Positions 1 to 12,571 of a stretch of 64,000 nucleotides of DNA are shown here, piece by piece (the first letter of the stretch is position 1; the number at the start of each line of letters is the position of its first letter). The position numbers were made by a program, and so were the translations under genes. This stretch comes from Nectonema munidae (taxonomy: Eukaryota; Nematomorpha; Nectonematoida; Nectonematidae), in assembly GCA_030549495.1 (NCBI GenBank), contig JAUIRK010000926.1, forward strand, positions 62,001 to 126,000, in the 5' to 3' direction. The notes beneath the pieces were generated by a model that saw only the letters and a program-made list of their open reading frames with translations, was not told the DNA's origin and searched no databases.

Positions 1-419
1 TTAGTCGTGAGGCTCATTTTTTTATGAAAATCAATCAAATTTTTCAAAAAAAATAGATTAAACCTGTCAATCAATGACAAATATATAATCTTGAAAATAA
101 ATTTTACTTGCAGTATTTCTTTGCAAATTATTTTCTTAATTTATTTTATAAATCAACTTTAGGTGTTTAATTACTCAAGATATTTTATTTGTGAGTAAAT
201 TAGTTATCTCGATAAGTCCTCCATCTTTTTGGCTACAAAATCGTTATCCTCTACATCATTTCTTCTATAATTTATGCAGTATGTAATTTTACTATTCATT
301 TTATGATGATCCTTTCTTGGTAGTTCTTTTTTCATTAGAAATTTATTTTCTGCATCTGTGTTCGAAAAAACCACGGATTTATTTTGAACAAATTTTTTCC
401 GCTCTCAAAACATTCTGAT
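1..419. other. A+T-rich DNA without recognisable gene
   Basis: No long open frame, splice-flanked exon or recognised repeat was seen on either strand. Confidence 0.5.
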
Positions 420-600
420 TAAAGAATCTTCTTGGTGATCTTAGGCTGTTTATCAGGTGATATGAAGAGATATTTAGCCTGAATATATTTGCTAACCGAT
501 CCCTGTTCAAAAGAATCTTCTTGATAATCTTAGGCTGTTTATCAGGTGATATGAAGATATATTCAGCCTGAATATATTTGCTAACCGATCCCTGTTCAAA
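420..600. repeat. Tandem duplication, two copies of about 89 bp
   Basis: Two adjacent near-identical units share the segments TTAGGCTGTTTATCAGGTGA and GCTAACCGATCCCTGTTCAA. They differ by a few substitutions and a 2-bp indel, so the duplication is fairly recent. No coding function is visible. Confidence 0.85.
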
Positions 601-1270
601 ACATTTTTTTTGATGAAATCATTCGTGATATTCCTTGTTTAATTCCAAAAATTTTCTACCTTCTTAATTAAAAAACTCTCGCTTTCACGCAAAAAGAAAA
701 AGATGGGCACATTCAATTTAAATTAAAAAATATTTTGATAGTGACTAAATTCTAACATATTGGCATCTGTACTATTATTGATAACTCTGACACATTTTAA
801 ATTTTCAGATTTCCTATCCATCATAGTTAAATGGTAATGGTACCAGTAGATGATAAGCTATAGATTTAATGATTTTTCATTTGTAAAAAGGAACTTCGTT
901 TTCACGGTCAAAATCTTTTTTGAAGCACCTAATATTATATAATTACACCACTTCCTTATTCATTAGAACATGATAGATCTCCCATTTAGTCAAGATATAT
1001 ATTTTTTTTAATTATTTGTTTTGATGACATGTTCTATTTTCAATTAGTTTTCAACTTGGTTCCTTCTCTCATACACATTTATAAAAGATTTTATAATACA
1101 TTTTGTTTTTTTAAAATAAATATTTCATACTCAAGATGATTGTAGAAAGTATTATAAGCAAAAATATACAAAAAAAAGTATATTTTTACTATATAACTAA
1201 TATATAACGATTTTTTGAAAAGAATTTACCGAATTGATTTTCAGACATACATAACAAATTAAATTGCCAC
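601..1270. other. A+T-rich DNA, nothing recognised
   Basis: Homopolymer runs and short stop-filled frames only. Confidence 0.5.
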
Positions 1271-1925
1271 TTCCATATATTTTTTAACCGTATTATCCAA
1301 AATAGAGTACAGAAATAAAATAAACATAGTCGATTTGGTAAAAAAATCAGTTAGTTTATTTGAAAGAGATATTATATTTTTTGAAAATATTTTTGAAGAC
1401 AGTATCTAGAAGTAAACCGCAAATCTGATTGAAGCTTTCAGATATTTTAAATTCATAAATGCCCAAAGCTTGGTCCAAAAATAAAACAGTATCTTCCAAT
1501 TGGTATAAAAATAGATATTTTATTTAAATTTCAGAAATATCTCTGTAGACATTAGACGTAAATCCAACATTTGATCACACTATCAAACATTTTAAAACCT
1601 TTAAATGCAAGAACTTATTTCAGAAATAAAATTAGCATGGTTGATTTGGTATAAAAACATATATTTTATGTAAAATTAGAGAGAATATTTATGGAGATAG
1701 TTTTCAGACGTAAGCCGCAAATTTGTTTGACACTGAAAGATATATTAATACTTCTATTGCGAAAACTCGGTCCAGAAATAAAACCAGTATGATCAATTCG
1801 GTATAAAAGCACATATTTCATGTAAAATTTGAACCGATATTTTTGGAGACAAATTTTAAATTTAATTGAGTTATAGGTATTTTCAAATCCTAAATGTAAA
1901 AAATGAGTCCAGAAATGAAACTAGG
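1271..1925 (+). repeat. Diverged satellite array, about 4-5 units of roughly 140-165 bp
   Basis: A recurring anchor resembling TCCAGAAATAAAA followed by GTCGATTTGGTATAAAA appears near 1311, 1476, 1621, 1773 and 1910. Each unit also carries a GGAGAC...GACGTAAACCGCAAAT-like block. Units are diverged, so the array is old. The same family recurs in the opposite orientation at about 60.9-61.5 kb. Confidence 0.7.
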
Positions 1926-2500
1926 CGCCTAGGAGGTGCCATTTCATTTTCCTACCTAAGGAGCACTATGGGGCAAGCCCGCTTCCAAAGTCACTCCATA
2001 GTCTATTAGTCTATAACTCCGAGCTATGGAGTTACTTGGTTTCCTGTCCTCGTCTCAGGACTCTGTCAGAATCTACAAGTGGCTCTGAGGATGCTGACAA
2101 TTGGAACTTCTATTGCATCCTGTGAAAGGTCATTCCACAAGCTAAAACTTATTAAGTCCTACATAAAAAGCACTCCAAAGTCTGGCTCTTATGAGCATTG
2201 AGAAAGAAGTTTTCGATTGTGTTGATTTTGACGAACTCACCGATAATTTTGCTGCTGCTTAAACACGAAAAATAAAAATCTAATAGAGACTGTCTTAGAT
2301 TCAGTCAGTATATATCTGAATTATGTGGCTCAATAAAAATGTGGGCATTATTTTTCTAAATTACTTTTTAAGCCAGGATGGGGTGAGGATGATTGAGAAA
2401 AGAAAGAGCAAGGGGTGAGGGGCTCCATTCAGGACCTTTGCTCTGGGGCGACACGATCTCTTGATACGTCCCTCCTGTAACAGATAAAAGTAGTATTTTG
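1926..2500. other. G+C-richer segment of unknown origin
   Basis: This stretch is clearly richer in G+C than its surroundings and begins with the palindromic core AGGCGCCT; a similar core recurs near 2988. No open frame of useful length was found on either strand. It may be a decayed mobile element, but no family could be recognised. Confidence 0.35.
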
Positions 2501-3429
2501 ATCATTTTGAATGAGTATTTTTTTCTAAATATCTCTATGAAAAATGACGATGCAGCTGAGATTCAAACAAATGACACAGGGCATTTTTTTCTTAAAAAAA
2601 TGAACAAATATGACATTATAATTGCAATGAAAGAAATGAAAGCTAAAAAAATCGTGTGATATTTATAACATATCCATACACAGACTAAATAAACTGTATT
2701 AGAATATTTAGTTATTGCTTTTAATTCGTCCATTGAGTTTAGCCATTGAGATTTTTTTGCCAACGTTCTTTTTTCTGAAACACAAAAGTTTTTAAAATGA
2801 AATAATTTCAATTAGTTATATTTTAAGTTTACCATCCAATTTTCCTTGGTTTCATTTCAGAAACAAAGATACTAAAATGACATTTTAAAATTATAATAAC
2901 TTTAACAATAAGGATCAATCTAATGCTTGGTAAAAAACTCTAGTCTCTTAACAAGATCAATTAGAGCATCGATAACGACTTTTAATAGGCGCCTACTAAT
3001 AAAAGAATTCATTTTATTCTATGGAAAATTCAAAATGGTTAGATAAGACTATAATTAACTTGTATACAAGGCATTTTGTGTGTCTTTTCAAGATAATCAC
3101 TTGGAATATCTTAGGAAACTTAGTTGTTAGTTTTTTTGGACTCAAAAATTAATTCCTTATTTTAACTTAGCTCATTTTTTTTTAAATATACATGTTTTAT
3201 ATCCTTTTTGTAAGATGAAAGGGAATAGTCAAAATAAAAAGACGAAAAAAATTAAAGAGAATAATATATCTTCTTTCAGTATCGTGCCGGCACCATTATT
3301 ATAACATGTCAATAATTTCTCCGCTACCGATTTGGATTTCATGTCATTCCTAGCTCATAAAAAGATATTCTTCATTATAGAGATCTACTTAAATTGTTAC
3401 ATTAGCTAAGCTGAATTTAATTAAGGTCT
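2501..3429. other. A+T-rich DNA, nothing recognised
   Basis: The longest open frame (minus strand, 2563-2811) has no recognisable domain, and I see no support for it being a gene. Confidence 0.45.
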
Positions 3430-5855
3430 TGGTCCAAGATAATGACTCTAAGGAGGCATTACTTCAACCATTTCCCAAGTGGCCTCTTACAAAGTGTTAT
3501 GTGCCTAGAGTCAGGCCTGTGCTATAGTCTTCAAGGGCCTAACCATGCAGGATGCACCAGACGTTTCGGCGGAAATTAAAGATCTAGGAGTGACAAATAC
3601 TGTCGAACCACTGTTTAAAAATATGATAACGGGATATTGCTTAAAAGTGAACATTGTCATGCAACTGTAGACCAGTTGACCAAAAATGGTCTGATTATCC
3701 TAGGACTGAAATTCGCCTGCCATGAATTTTTACCCAAGTATTGCAATGTTATAAATCCCAGAAATTAATACACGTGACGGCTGCTTGCCCAAACAATGAA
3801 TGCTGTCTTATTTGTAGAGGTGAGCATGACCGCCGCACGTGTAAGTCAGCGAAACCAAAGGTCACAAAATGCTATCTTTTTGGGGGTGAGGGACACTAAG
3901 CTGCTTACAACAACTGCTCAATGTAATGGCCGCTCTTCAACAAAAAGAATCTGCAGAAAGAACTCGGTAGCTCCAAAGAAATCTCTCACGGTAACAACAA
4001 AGGCAAAACATGCTTAGGCATACAGGTCAACACCATACATTCCATCTTACACAGTATTAGCTAATACCTCTTATTCCCAAGATGTAACTAGCCCTGTATT
4101 ACCTAAGGCACAAGTAATAAATGAGCCATCCTTCTCTAAGGAGGCCATTATGAAAATAGCGCTCTCCATTTTAAAATCACCACTGTTCAAAGAATAGCTG
4201 GAGAAAATGGTGAGCGCAGTAGCTGCCGATCTTCTGTTAGAGTGTCAGTAAATAGGATAGTGTAGTGTTAATGTGTCATGCTCAAATTTTAGCACTTCAA
4301 CATCAACGGCTTGGCTAAGAAACGTAGTGCTCTAATTGAGCTCCTTAACGAAAATAATATTGAGGTATTCTCTCTGAATGAAATGAAATCTCAAGCCAAG
4401 TATTCCATCTGCATGCTCGGATATGGGACATTTTTGCATCCTGGAATACGCCACTTGCGAGGTCTAGCAATGGGTGTGCGAGAGTGGTTAAAGGTTTCCA
4501 GTTTCACGGTAAGTTACTCTGGAGGCTCGATGGCCCTCAAGCTTCTTGATCTTGGTAGAGCTGGACATTTAGTTGTGTTGGGTTGTTGCAACCCGCCTAG
4601 TAACCCTCTGTTGGACTATGAATTTATAGAAAGATATCTTCGCTCTTCCGATAAGGTGCTACTGCTACGTGACCTAAACGCTCACCACACTAGACTGTTC
4701 AGTGAAACCAATAGTTCCGCTGGCAACAACTTACTCAAATTGGTAGAGGATTCGTATGCGTTTATCGTTAACGATCCAACACCGACTCGTGATAAGAATG
4801 TGTTAGACCTTGCAATCATGTCTTTTAATCTAAGACCACCAATGGCCTCAATAGCCATGATTGCTTTGTTTCTGATCACAAGCCCTTGTTGGTCACAGTT
4901 TCTTTAGGTCCAAAATTCAAGGCTGACGAGGGAAGTTTAGTGAAGAGGTGGGTTTTTAGCCAGGCCAACTGAGATAGATTTATGTCGCTACTAAATGATT
5001 CAACCATGATGTGCATAGGAGTATAAACCCGTGAGAAACCTGCGAAGTGTGTCAACGATGCTATTCTCTCCGCGGCACGAGAGGCAGTTCCCTTGAAGTG
5101 TGTTGTAAAATACGAAAATACAATTCCGAAGAATGTCCTATTACTTATCAAGGAAAAACGAGCTCTCTATAGAAAATATATTCACACTAGGGACGCTGAG
5201 AGAAAGAATTTTATCAATCGATTACAAAAACGCATTAGGAAAAAGCTCACCACATCTAGGAAAGTCACAAACATCACAAAATCATCTAATCCGCTACAGG
5301 TCTCTTCAAAGTTCTGGAACCTGATTATAGGCCTGAAGCCTGCCTGCAAACATCCAACGTTGGTTACTTAGAATAAGCAAACAGCCATAGCGGAGGAAGA
5401 TAAATGTGCACTGATTGCTGATTATTACGAAGATGTGCATAGGACAAAACCAGGTCTGAAAAATTTTAATTCTAAAAGTGAGTTTTTTAGGCCTTTACCT
5501 GCAACGAACTACAACCCTAGAGGACCTTGTTCAAATCATTAAAAAGCTCAAAGCTAGGAAAGCGGTGAGATGAAATGAAGTTAGTAATCTACCATTAAGA
5601 ATCTTCCCCCTATGTTTAGGAAAGTCTTGCTGGCAATGTATAACTCTTTTATAAAAGATGGGTTCTACCCAGACTGCTATAAAAGGGCTATACTTGTTTG
5701 TGTGCAAAAGCTTGGCAAGAAGAGCGGCAAACCCAGTGACCTACGGCCTATCAATCTTTTACCTTGCCTGAGCAAAGTGTATGACCTTTCAACAAGTCTA
5801 TCTATGCAAGGATAATCATTTTCGCAGACAGCATATGTGTATATTACGCAGCTAA
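3430..5855 (+). mobile_element. Decayed I/Jockey-type LINE with balanced base composition (LINE A)
   Basis: An ORF1 remnant ends in CCHC knuckles near 3735-3860 (CYKSQKLIHVTAAC, then CLICRGEHDRRTC). An endonuclease-like domain follows from about 4297 (FNINGLAKKRSALIELL), with LNE near residue 25 and RDLNAHHTRL near 4670, where LINE endonucleases usually have GDFNxH. A reverse transcriptase fragment near 5612-5815 reads RPINLLPCLSKVYD. Many stops and frame changes separate these parts, so it is dead. Its G+C content is visibly higher than that of the other LINEs in the window, suggesting a different family or history. Confidence 0.75.
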
Positions 5856-6900
5856 GCTTATCTTTCAAAAATTAAACCCTATTTATGGAATACTAATGAG
5901 GTATAAAAATTATTTCTTCATAAATATTAAATTAGTGTTATACAGAGCCTTAATTCTACCCCATTTTAATTATAGCGTATTAAATTGGGGTTGGTTGGTT
6001 GCAGATATCAAAGCACTTTCAGCCGTAAGACTATATGCTCGCATTATGCTTAAGATGGTTATTCACAGTTTTTGTGAGTTTGTTTTTAGAGTTGGGAGCC
6101 TTGGGGATCGAACCCCTAACCTTCAACTGTTAAGCTGAGAGGTACACCCTAACAACCATTGAGGCTCTGTTATTAAATTGGGGTTATTCTAATTTAAGTA
6201 GTAATGCAATTATACAAAAAAAATATAGACAGATGTTTTTAATCTAGGATACAGGGATCATACAGCAGTATACTTTATAAACAACAAATTGTTGGAAGTG
6301 AAAAATATATATTTACTTCAATTATCAAAATTTATATAAATACGTTTTTGATTTACTTCCTGGAATTTTTTCTGCTTGGCAAACTTTTGTGCATCAAACA
6401 ACTGAATATTCCTTAAGATCTTCAAAAAATTTTATCGTCCCTTGTTATAGAATTAAAAGTTCAAAGAAGTTACTAAAGTATGGAGTAATATCATTTTGGA
6501 ATGCTTTTCTCGAAGAAACAAAGTTTTATGAAAATTTTTTTTATAAATTTAAAAATTTGCTCAAAAACTATTTTCTAAATAATTATGAAGTGGAATGTAA
6601 GGTGAAATATTGCTATGTATGTTTTAGTTCATTACTTTATATATGTGTTTCTATGTGTGTTTTCTTTTATGCGTGTATCCTACAAATTTTTGCCGTTTTT
6701 ATGTTGTTTTCCGTCTTTTATCCACTTCCATTTGGGACTTCAAGGATGGATTCAATCGTTGTTTTACCCTTCTTCTCTCTCTCTGCCTTCGTTTCAACGA
6801 TTATTCTCCTCCATAATATCCTCTTCTAACCTTCTTATTCTGCCTTCAACAGGACTGAGAAGAAGTGAGAATTTAAGGAGGGCGACAGTAATCGAGGCAA
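5856..6900 (+). mobile_element. 3' end of a CR1/Jockey-type LINE, split by a SINE (LINE B)
   Basis: Translation gives the C-terminal part of a LINE reverse transcriptase: YRALILPHFNYSVLNWG before the SINE, and LNWGYSNLSS after it, then a terminal block near 6389-6600 with a VPCYRIKSSKKLLKYG-like arginine/glycine segment and FWNAF. The rest up to about 6.9 kb is a T-rich tail or 3' untranslated region. The copy is 5' truncated and carries stops. Confidence 0.7.
5993..6170 (-). mobile_element. tRNA-derived SINE with 15-bp target-site duplications
   Basis: A 178-bp insert interrupts LINE B and is flanked by the identical 15-mer TATTAAATTGGGGTT at 5978-5992 and 6171-6185. Its minus-strand 5' part (about 6169 to 6093) is tRNA-like. 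GAGCCT can pair with AGGCTC as an acceptor stem, there is a TCAGC/GTTGA anticodon-like stem, and GGGTTCGATCCCC matches the B box and T arm. The tRNA-unrelated remainder runs to 5993. Removing the insert and one duplicate joins LNWG to the following YSN of the LINE. Confidence 0.8.
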
Positions 6901-7337
6901 ACCAAAAACAAATTACAAAAATTTTTGAATAACGGAATAATTTTTTTTAATTTTTAAAATCTTCTCATGCATATAAGCTTAAAAATAAATATAAAATGGA
7001 TTTTAGAGATTAACAAAGCTACAAAATAAATTCAAATGCTATAACTAACACAAAAATATAGCAGAATAATTAATTTTTTAGCTTCTGAAAATAATTGATT
7101 ATAAAAATTAAGTTAACAATTTGAAAATAAATAAATAAAATTGAATTTTAAAATGCAAATTTTTTATTTTGGAAATCTAATAACTCAAAATATCAAACAA
7201 ACATCTTTAATTTTTCTACATTTTTTCTATCTGCACTTGCTTTTCCTCCGTATTCGGCTTGTAAATAATATTAAATTTTTTAATTACTAAAAGTCTTAAT
7301 AAAACGTTCACCTTTCACCTTTATAATATTCATCCTA
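6901..7337. other. A+T-rich DNA, nothing recognised
   Basis: Long A and T runs without an open frame of note. It lies between LINE B and LINE C and may contain LINE 3' tail sequence. Confidence 0.4.
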
Positions 7338-7640
7338 AATGAACGACGATATTTCCAAAGTAATAAATATTGCTAAATTAGGTGAGTCTTTACTTTCCTG
7401 AGATGTTTCTAAAGAAAGGGTTTGTTCAACCTTATTATAACTGTTGAAAACATTGGGAAATACGATTGATCTTGACAGAATCGAGTCGAAAATTGAGGAA
7501 AATTTTACTGATCTTCACAGAATCGACACGAAAATTTTTTCTGTAACGAAAACTTTCGAAGAATATATTCTTACATGAAGCAAAGATCCTCCTTTAGTCA
7601 ATAGCAACAATAAACCCAGGTTGACCTATTCCAATGCAGC

Positions 7641-8095
7641 TAATTAGTTTTAATTAGTTACGATTTTTGTTTACTTACTAAATTTTGTTTATATAAGTGA
7701 TTTTTTTTCGTTTTTAAATTTTAATCCCATCTATCTAGTTTACATTTTAATAATTTTGTATTGTATATAAGTTAAATATTTACAACTTTATATATATATA
7801 TATGTGTGTGTGTATTTGTATGTAGTTCGTTCAATTTTCACAATTCCTAATATTTATAAATACGAACTTTTTTTGAAGGAATATCTTGTTTTTAAACGTT
7901 GTTTATTCAGAAGTGGTTTGCTCGGTTTGTGTCTTCAAGCGGCTATTAGGCCTTTGATACTTACCTTCAAAAGTCAAAATTCAGTTTATATTTTTGCTTT
8001 AATTTACCTTTAGATTCCCTTTTATGTTATTTTACATGTCTATATTTTCATATTTTTAGTGAACTTTTGTAAATAAATTATCATTATCATTAATA
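7641..8095 (+). mobile_element. LINE 3' untranslated tail inserted in LINE C
   Basis: This piece separates the ORF1 start and knuckles of LINE C. It contains the family's 3' hairpin-like motif (GCGGCTATTAGGCCTTTG near 7939) and ends GTAAATAAATTATCATTATC, a short ATC/ATT-type repeat tail. It is a 5'-truncated copy with no RT coding left. The left boundary is approximate. Confidence 0.55.
7790..7815. repeat. TA/TG microsatellite
   Basis: A TATATATATA run passes into TGTGTGTG. Confidence 0.8.
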
Positions 8096-9538
8096 AAAAA
8101 CAAGCAATGCACAAATTGTTGCTTCATAGGTCACCAAGCCTCAAAATGTACTAGAAAGGCTGTTTGCAGATATTGTTCATTATCTCATAACGGTAAGGAA
8201 TGCTCAACAAAAGATTCTGGTAGTTATGTATGCATTACATGTAAAAATAATGGCTCAAGTATCATAAATCATTCATCGTTAGATTTTAAATGTCTTTGTG
8301 TTCAAAGAGAAATCCTGAGGGTTAAAATGAACACTGCTTACGATGAATAAAACCGATTTCCTTTCTAATAACTTTATAAATCCAATGTTAAATTTTTGTG
8401 ATAAGAACTCTCCTCTTGACTATATAAATTCACATGCATTACCTTCTGAACTAGGTCTCAATACATCCGCTTTCTTTTAGAGTGAAAAAATGGTATTAAT
8501 ATCTTAAGTTTAAATGTCCAATCATTAAAGAGTAAATTTGATTTACTTGAAGTTTTTATAGAAAATTTCAAAAAATGTTATAATTATGATATTGATATAC
8601 TATGTCTACAAGAATGTTGGTGCTACAATTATAAATCTTTCAATATTTTAGGATATGATTTTATTAATTTTTTCAATGATTTATCTCAGCATAGTGGCTT
8701 AGCCGAATTTGCTTGGTTTAATAATTGAAAATATCTGTTTTAATCAGTACATTACTTATCTTACTATAAAGCTCGCCAAAATAAATGGTTAGTTCATACT
8801 AGAAAGCTCTTTCCAACTAAAGTTCTTCTGATATTACTAAAAACTCTCTTTCTTCCTCATCTTTATTACAGCTTGGTCAACTTTGGGCACTGTAATTTAC
8901 ATCGCTTAATTGTTTTGTATAAAAAAGCTGTCAGAATTGTTAACCATTTAAAAAAAATGTCTCACACAACTGAACTCTTTGTCAAACTTGACTTGTTAAA
9001 GTTAGAAGACATTAATACTCAAAAAATTGGAATATTTATCCTTTCCAATTTGAACTCTTCGCATAATCATTTTCAAAATATTATACTTTTTACTTCAAAA
9101 CCTTCCTATTTTTTCAGAAATGTTATGAATCTAGATAAACCGCGTTTCAGACTTGAAACTTCTAAGCTTCCTATAAGATACAAAGCTGTTTGTTTTTACG
9201 AAAAATACAGAAGCTTCATAGCAGAAAGTTGCTCTTCAGTAAAGAAAATGAAACTAATCATGAAAGCTTGGTTCATTTCTTCATATAGAGAAAAAACAAC
9301 TTGTAATGTTGTTAATTGCTATATTTGGCAAAGTAATTAATTAATGATATTTCATGTACTCATTTCATCCTGATGCTCTATTTGTTTTTTAATCCTCTTG
9401 GCTTTTTGATGGTGTATTTTTCCTGAAGCGGTTTTCATAAACCTGTGGAAATACATCCGCTTGCATGTTTTCACTCAATTTTTAATATTGTTCTCCTAAT
9501 ATTATTCTCCATAACATTATTATAACTTTTTTGCTAAA

Positions 9539-9982
9539 GATTTTTCTTTTCTTTTTTTTCTTTTGAATTACGCTACCTATAAATCATAATGACTTCTTAT
9601 GTGTGTATCGAATTTGTAAATAAATTTATTCAGACAAAAAGACATCCTAACTACGAAATCCTGCCTCAACACTTTTCAAGTTAACTACATAAAAGGAACA
9701 AAAAAATATCAAAATCAGCCTCCCTAACAATAATACACTCATGAAAGGTTGACAAAATCGAGTCTTTACGAGATTTTTCTTTTCTTTTTTTTCTTTTGAA
9801 TTACGCTACCTATAAATCATAATGACTTCTTATGTGTGTATCGAATTTGTAAATAAATTTATTCAGAGAAAAAGACATCCTAACTACGAAATCCTGCCTC
9901 AACACTTTTCAAGTTAACTACATAAAAGGAACAAAAAAATATCAAAAACAGCCTCCCTAACAATGATACCCTCATGAAAGGC
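9539..9982. repeat. Tandem duplication, about 210-bp unit spanning a LINE end
   Basis: The block at 9539-9748 recurs almost unchanged at 9773-9982. Both copies carry ATTACGCTACCTATAAATCA, TGTAAATAAATTTATTCAGA and CATCCTAACTACGAAATCCT. Because each contains the 3' terminus of LINE C plus flank, the duplication happened after that LINE inserted. Confidence 0.85.
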
Positions 9983-9989
9983 CAACTGC

Positions 9990-12445
9990 TCCTGAAAGAC
10001 AGAAATTCCTACTAAACACACTAAATATTTTTTTTTACCAAAACTTCATTTATACATTGATAAATCTTTATCTAACGAATCTATAATGCCTTCCATCTCG
10101 AAAAAAAATCTCGAAATAAAAAAAGTGATAGATGAAGAGCATGTTTTCAATATGCTCTTTCCTAAAGAATCGAAATTCAAAGACGAAAAGATCGTCGTCA
10201 TCAAAGTCTCTCTAGAAATATACAATGTCTTAAAAACAATTGATTTCTATATTTTTATTGATTATGAAAGATGCAAACTTTTTCCTTTTTTCACCGTTTT
10301 GTTTTACAATCTATATGGTAACACCCCTAAACATTGTAAGTCTAATTTAAAAATATATAACTATTGTTCTTTATCACATGATGGTGTTAATTGTAAAGCC
10401 TAAACTGATCCCACAAAACATGCTTGTCATAATTGAAAGAAGTAGCTGATTTTAATCACAGGGCGGGCAACTTTAAATGCCAAATCTATAAAAAAAAAAA
10501 AACTAGATCTAGTCACAATGCATAATATATATTTATTCAAATACACTATGAAGTATCACACTTTCAATTATTTCACTATTATATCACCACTTGACTTTTA
10601 TAAGTCCAAAATTTCTTATAGTAATAAAGTTTGCCCACTTTCTACTGATTATTTACACTCGCTTGAGCCTTTAATTTTCAAAAAGCTTGTTAATAATTTA
10701 AAAATAATTCAACTAAACATCAGGAGTATATATTCCAAATCTGAAGAATTCCTTATTTTGCCCAAATCCTTTTCTACTCAGTTTGACTTTATTATTTTAT
10801 CCGAAATTTGGAACTCAATGAGTACTTACGTCTTTACTATACCCGGTTTTGACTACATTTACCACGAACGAAATAAGTTAGGGCATGTGGTTTGTATTTT
10901 CTATAATAAAAAGTATCATTTATCTTACCAGTTTTCCTCTTATCCAGAATCTACCCTTTTCGACTATTAAATTGTTAAATTCTCGTTTAAATAGCACATA
11001 TTCATATTTTTGCATTCCTTCGTCTTCTATTACTGAATTTACTCAATCCCTTAAAAAAATATTATCCCAACACATTTTCAATTCTAGAATGTTCGTCATA
11101 GACAATTTCAATATAAATCTCCTTAATGTTGATACAAATGATGAGACTTTCAATATCTCACGTTAATTGATAACATCTTAGTAAACTTTTTCGACTCCCT
11201 CAGCATATGGAATTTTATTACAGACATTACATATCACGTTATGAATATTTTTATCTCTTCTCCTATAATGAAAAGTAATAATTTTAAAAAACCAACTTAC
11301 CTTCGTCGTGACTTCTCAAAACGGTCTTACACTAACTTTTTCGCCTCCTTAAAGAAAACAGACTTCACATCCTGCTACCAGATAAATGTCAATGAGTCTT
11401 ACAATTGCTTTATCACTCCATTCAATGAATTATTTAATTTGAGTTTTTGTCTGAAATCTTACTTCAAAAAAGGACAGTTTTGACTGGTTCTCTCCCGATC
11501 TATCTACCCTTCTAAGAAAAAAAGTTAACCTTTATAAAAAATTCAGGAAGAACCCAACCAATTACAATAAATCAATCTACATTCTACATCAACTTTATTA
11601 TATTCTAAAAATATAAAATAAAAACATGCTAAATCTAAATTTTATTGTGTTATTTTATCTTCTAATAATCATAATCTATGGAGAAATTTTAAATCTGCCT
11701 TGAACATGAACAAATCAACTTTCAGCTCAATATTATGTCACTTTGTAGCTGAGAACTTTACTATGCAGTTTGCCTCGGTTCCATCTGCTCCTATCACGGT
11801 TGAGAGTGAATCATATATAAACAAAAAACTTCATTATTCATCATCTTCCATGTTTATCGACAAAATTACTTATAATGATTTGTTCATTGCTGTCAATGAA
11901 ATTTCAAACAAAAACCACAAATCCATTCAATCTGGTATTTTTCCAGAGAAATTTAAATTTGCAAACATACGTCCTGTACTAAAAAACGGTAGATGTTCAA
12001 AAAATCTCAATAATTTTAAAGATATTACCATTCTTTCCAACTTCTTAAAAATTTTGGAGAAAATTGCCAATAATAAACTTTACAATTGCAACGATAAAAT
12101 TCTTTCACCCCTTACAATTCGGCTTCATACACGAAAAATCAACACAAGATGCTCTCATCCACCTTTCTTCTTTCATTGGCTTTTTTAGATTTCAAAATGG
12201 CGTTTGACAACATATATCATCCCTTACTATTCTATAAATTACACCGATTAGGCATTAGAGGCTGTCTTTATAAATGGTTCTTTAGTTTTCTTTCTTCCAA
12301 AACATTCCAAATTATCACACCTAATTCTACTAGCAAAATGTATACTTGTAATGCATGGAATGCTTGTAATGTATAATGTAATGCTGGAGTACCACAAGAC
12401 TCAATCTCTCTCATCCAATTTAATGGCGGTTTTTGATCTCTAATA
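9990..12445 (+). mobile_element. Decayed CR1/Jockey-type LINE, cut off by LINE D (LINE C2)
   Basis: ORF1 C-terminal sequence opens at 10086 (VFNMLFPKESKF, VSLEIYNVLKTIDFYIF) and parallels the ORF1 of LINE F. Endonuclease sequence lies at 10518-11180 (IIQLNIRSIYSKSEEF, LSEIW, PGFDYIYH). RT fragments at 11880-12430 include FKFANIRPVLK, a KMAFDNIYHPLLFYKL motif-A block and AGVPQD near 12385. Stops and frame changes occur throughout. It stops abruptly near 12445 where the 5' end of LINE D begins. Confidence 0.75.
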
Positions 12446-12571
12446 ATGATCATTTGAAGTAATTTCTCTATATTTTCTCTTCATAGCTATATATTTTCAT
12501 TTTTTCTTTATTTTAATAATTTTTACAAGTGTTTTTCTATATTTTTCTGATTTTTCCTGATTTTTCAAACA

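Larger units (their letters stand above)
7338..9640 (+). mobile_element. Internally deleted CR1/Jockey-type LINE (LINE C)
   Basis: The 5' part near 7338-7640 starts with a short ORF1 segment (MNDDISKVINIAKL, later DLDRIESKIEENFTDLHRID). After a nested LINE tail, CCHC knuckles appear at 8100-8345 (CTNCCFIGHQASKC, CRYCSLSHNGKEC). An endonuclease N-terminus near 8495-8720 follows (LSLNVQSLKSKFDLLE, CLQE). It then jumps to the RT C-terminal region at about 8755-9340. Most of the endonuclease and the RT palm are missing. The 3' end reads GTAAATAAATTTATTCAGA. Confidence 0.75.

Noticed and set aside
1271-1925. CRISPR-like array of regularly spaced repeats
   Set aside because: Units are 140-165 bp and diverged along their whole length, with no short identical repeats or spacers, and the genome is eukaryotic.
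6093-6169. Functional tRNA gene on the minus strand
   Set aside because: The T arm is good, but the anticodon loop comes out at six bases, the D arm is poor, and the piece lies inside a 178-bp insert with target duplications, so it is the head of a SINE.
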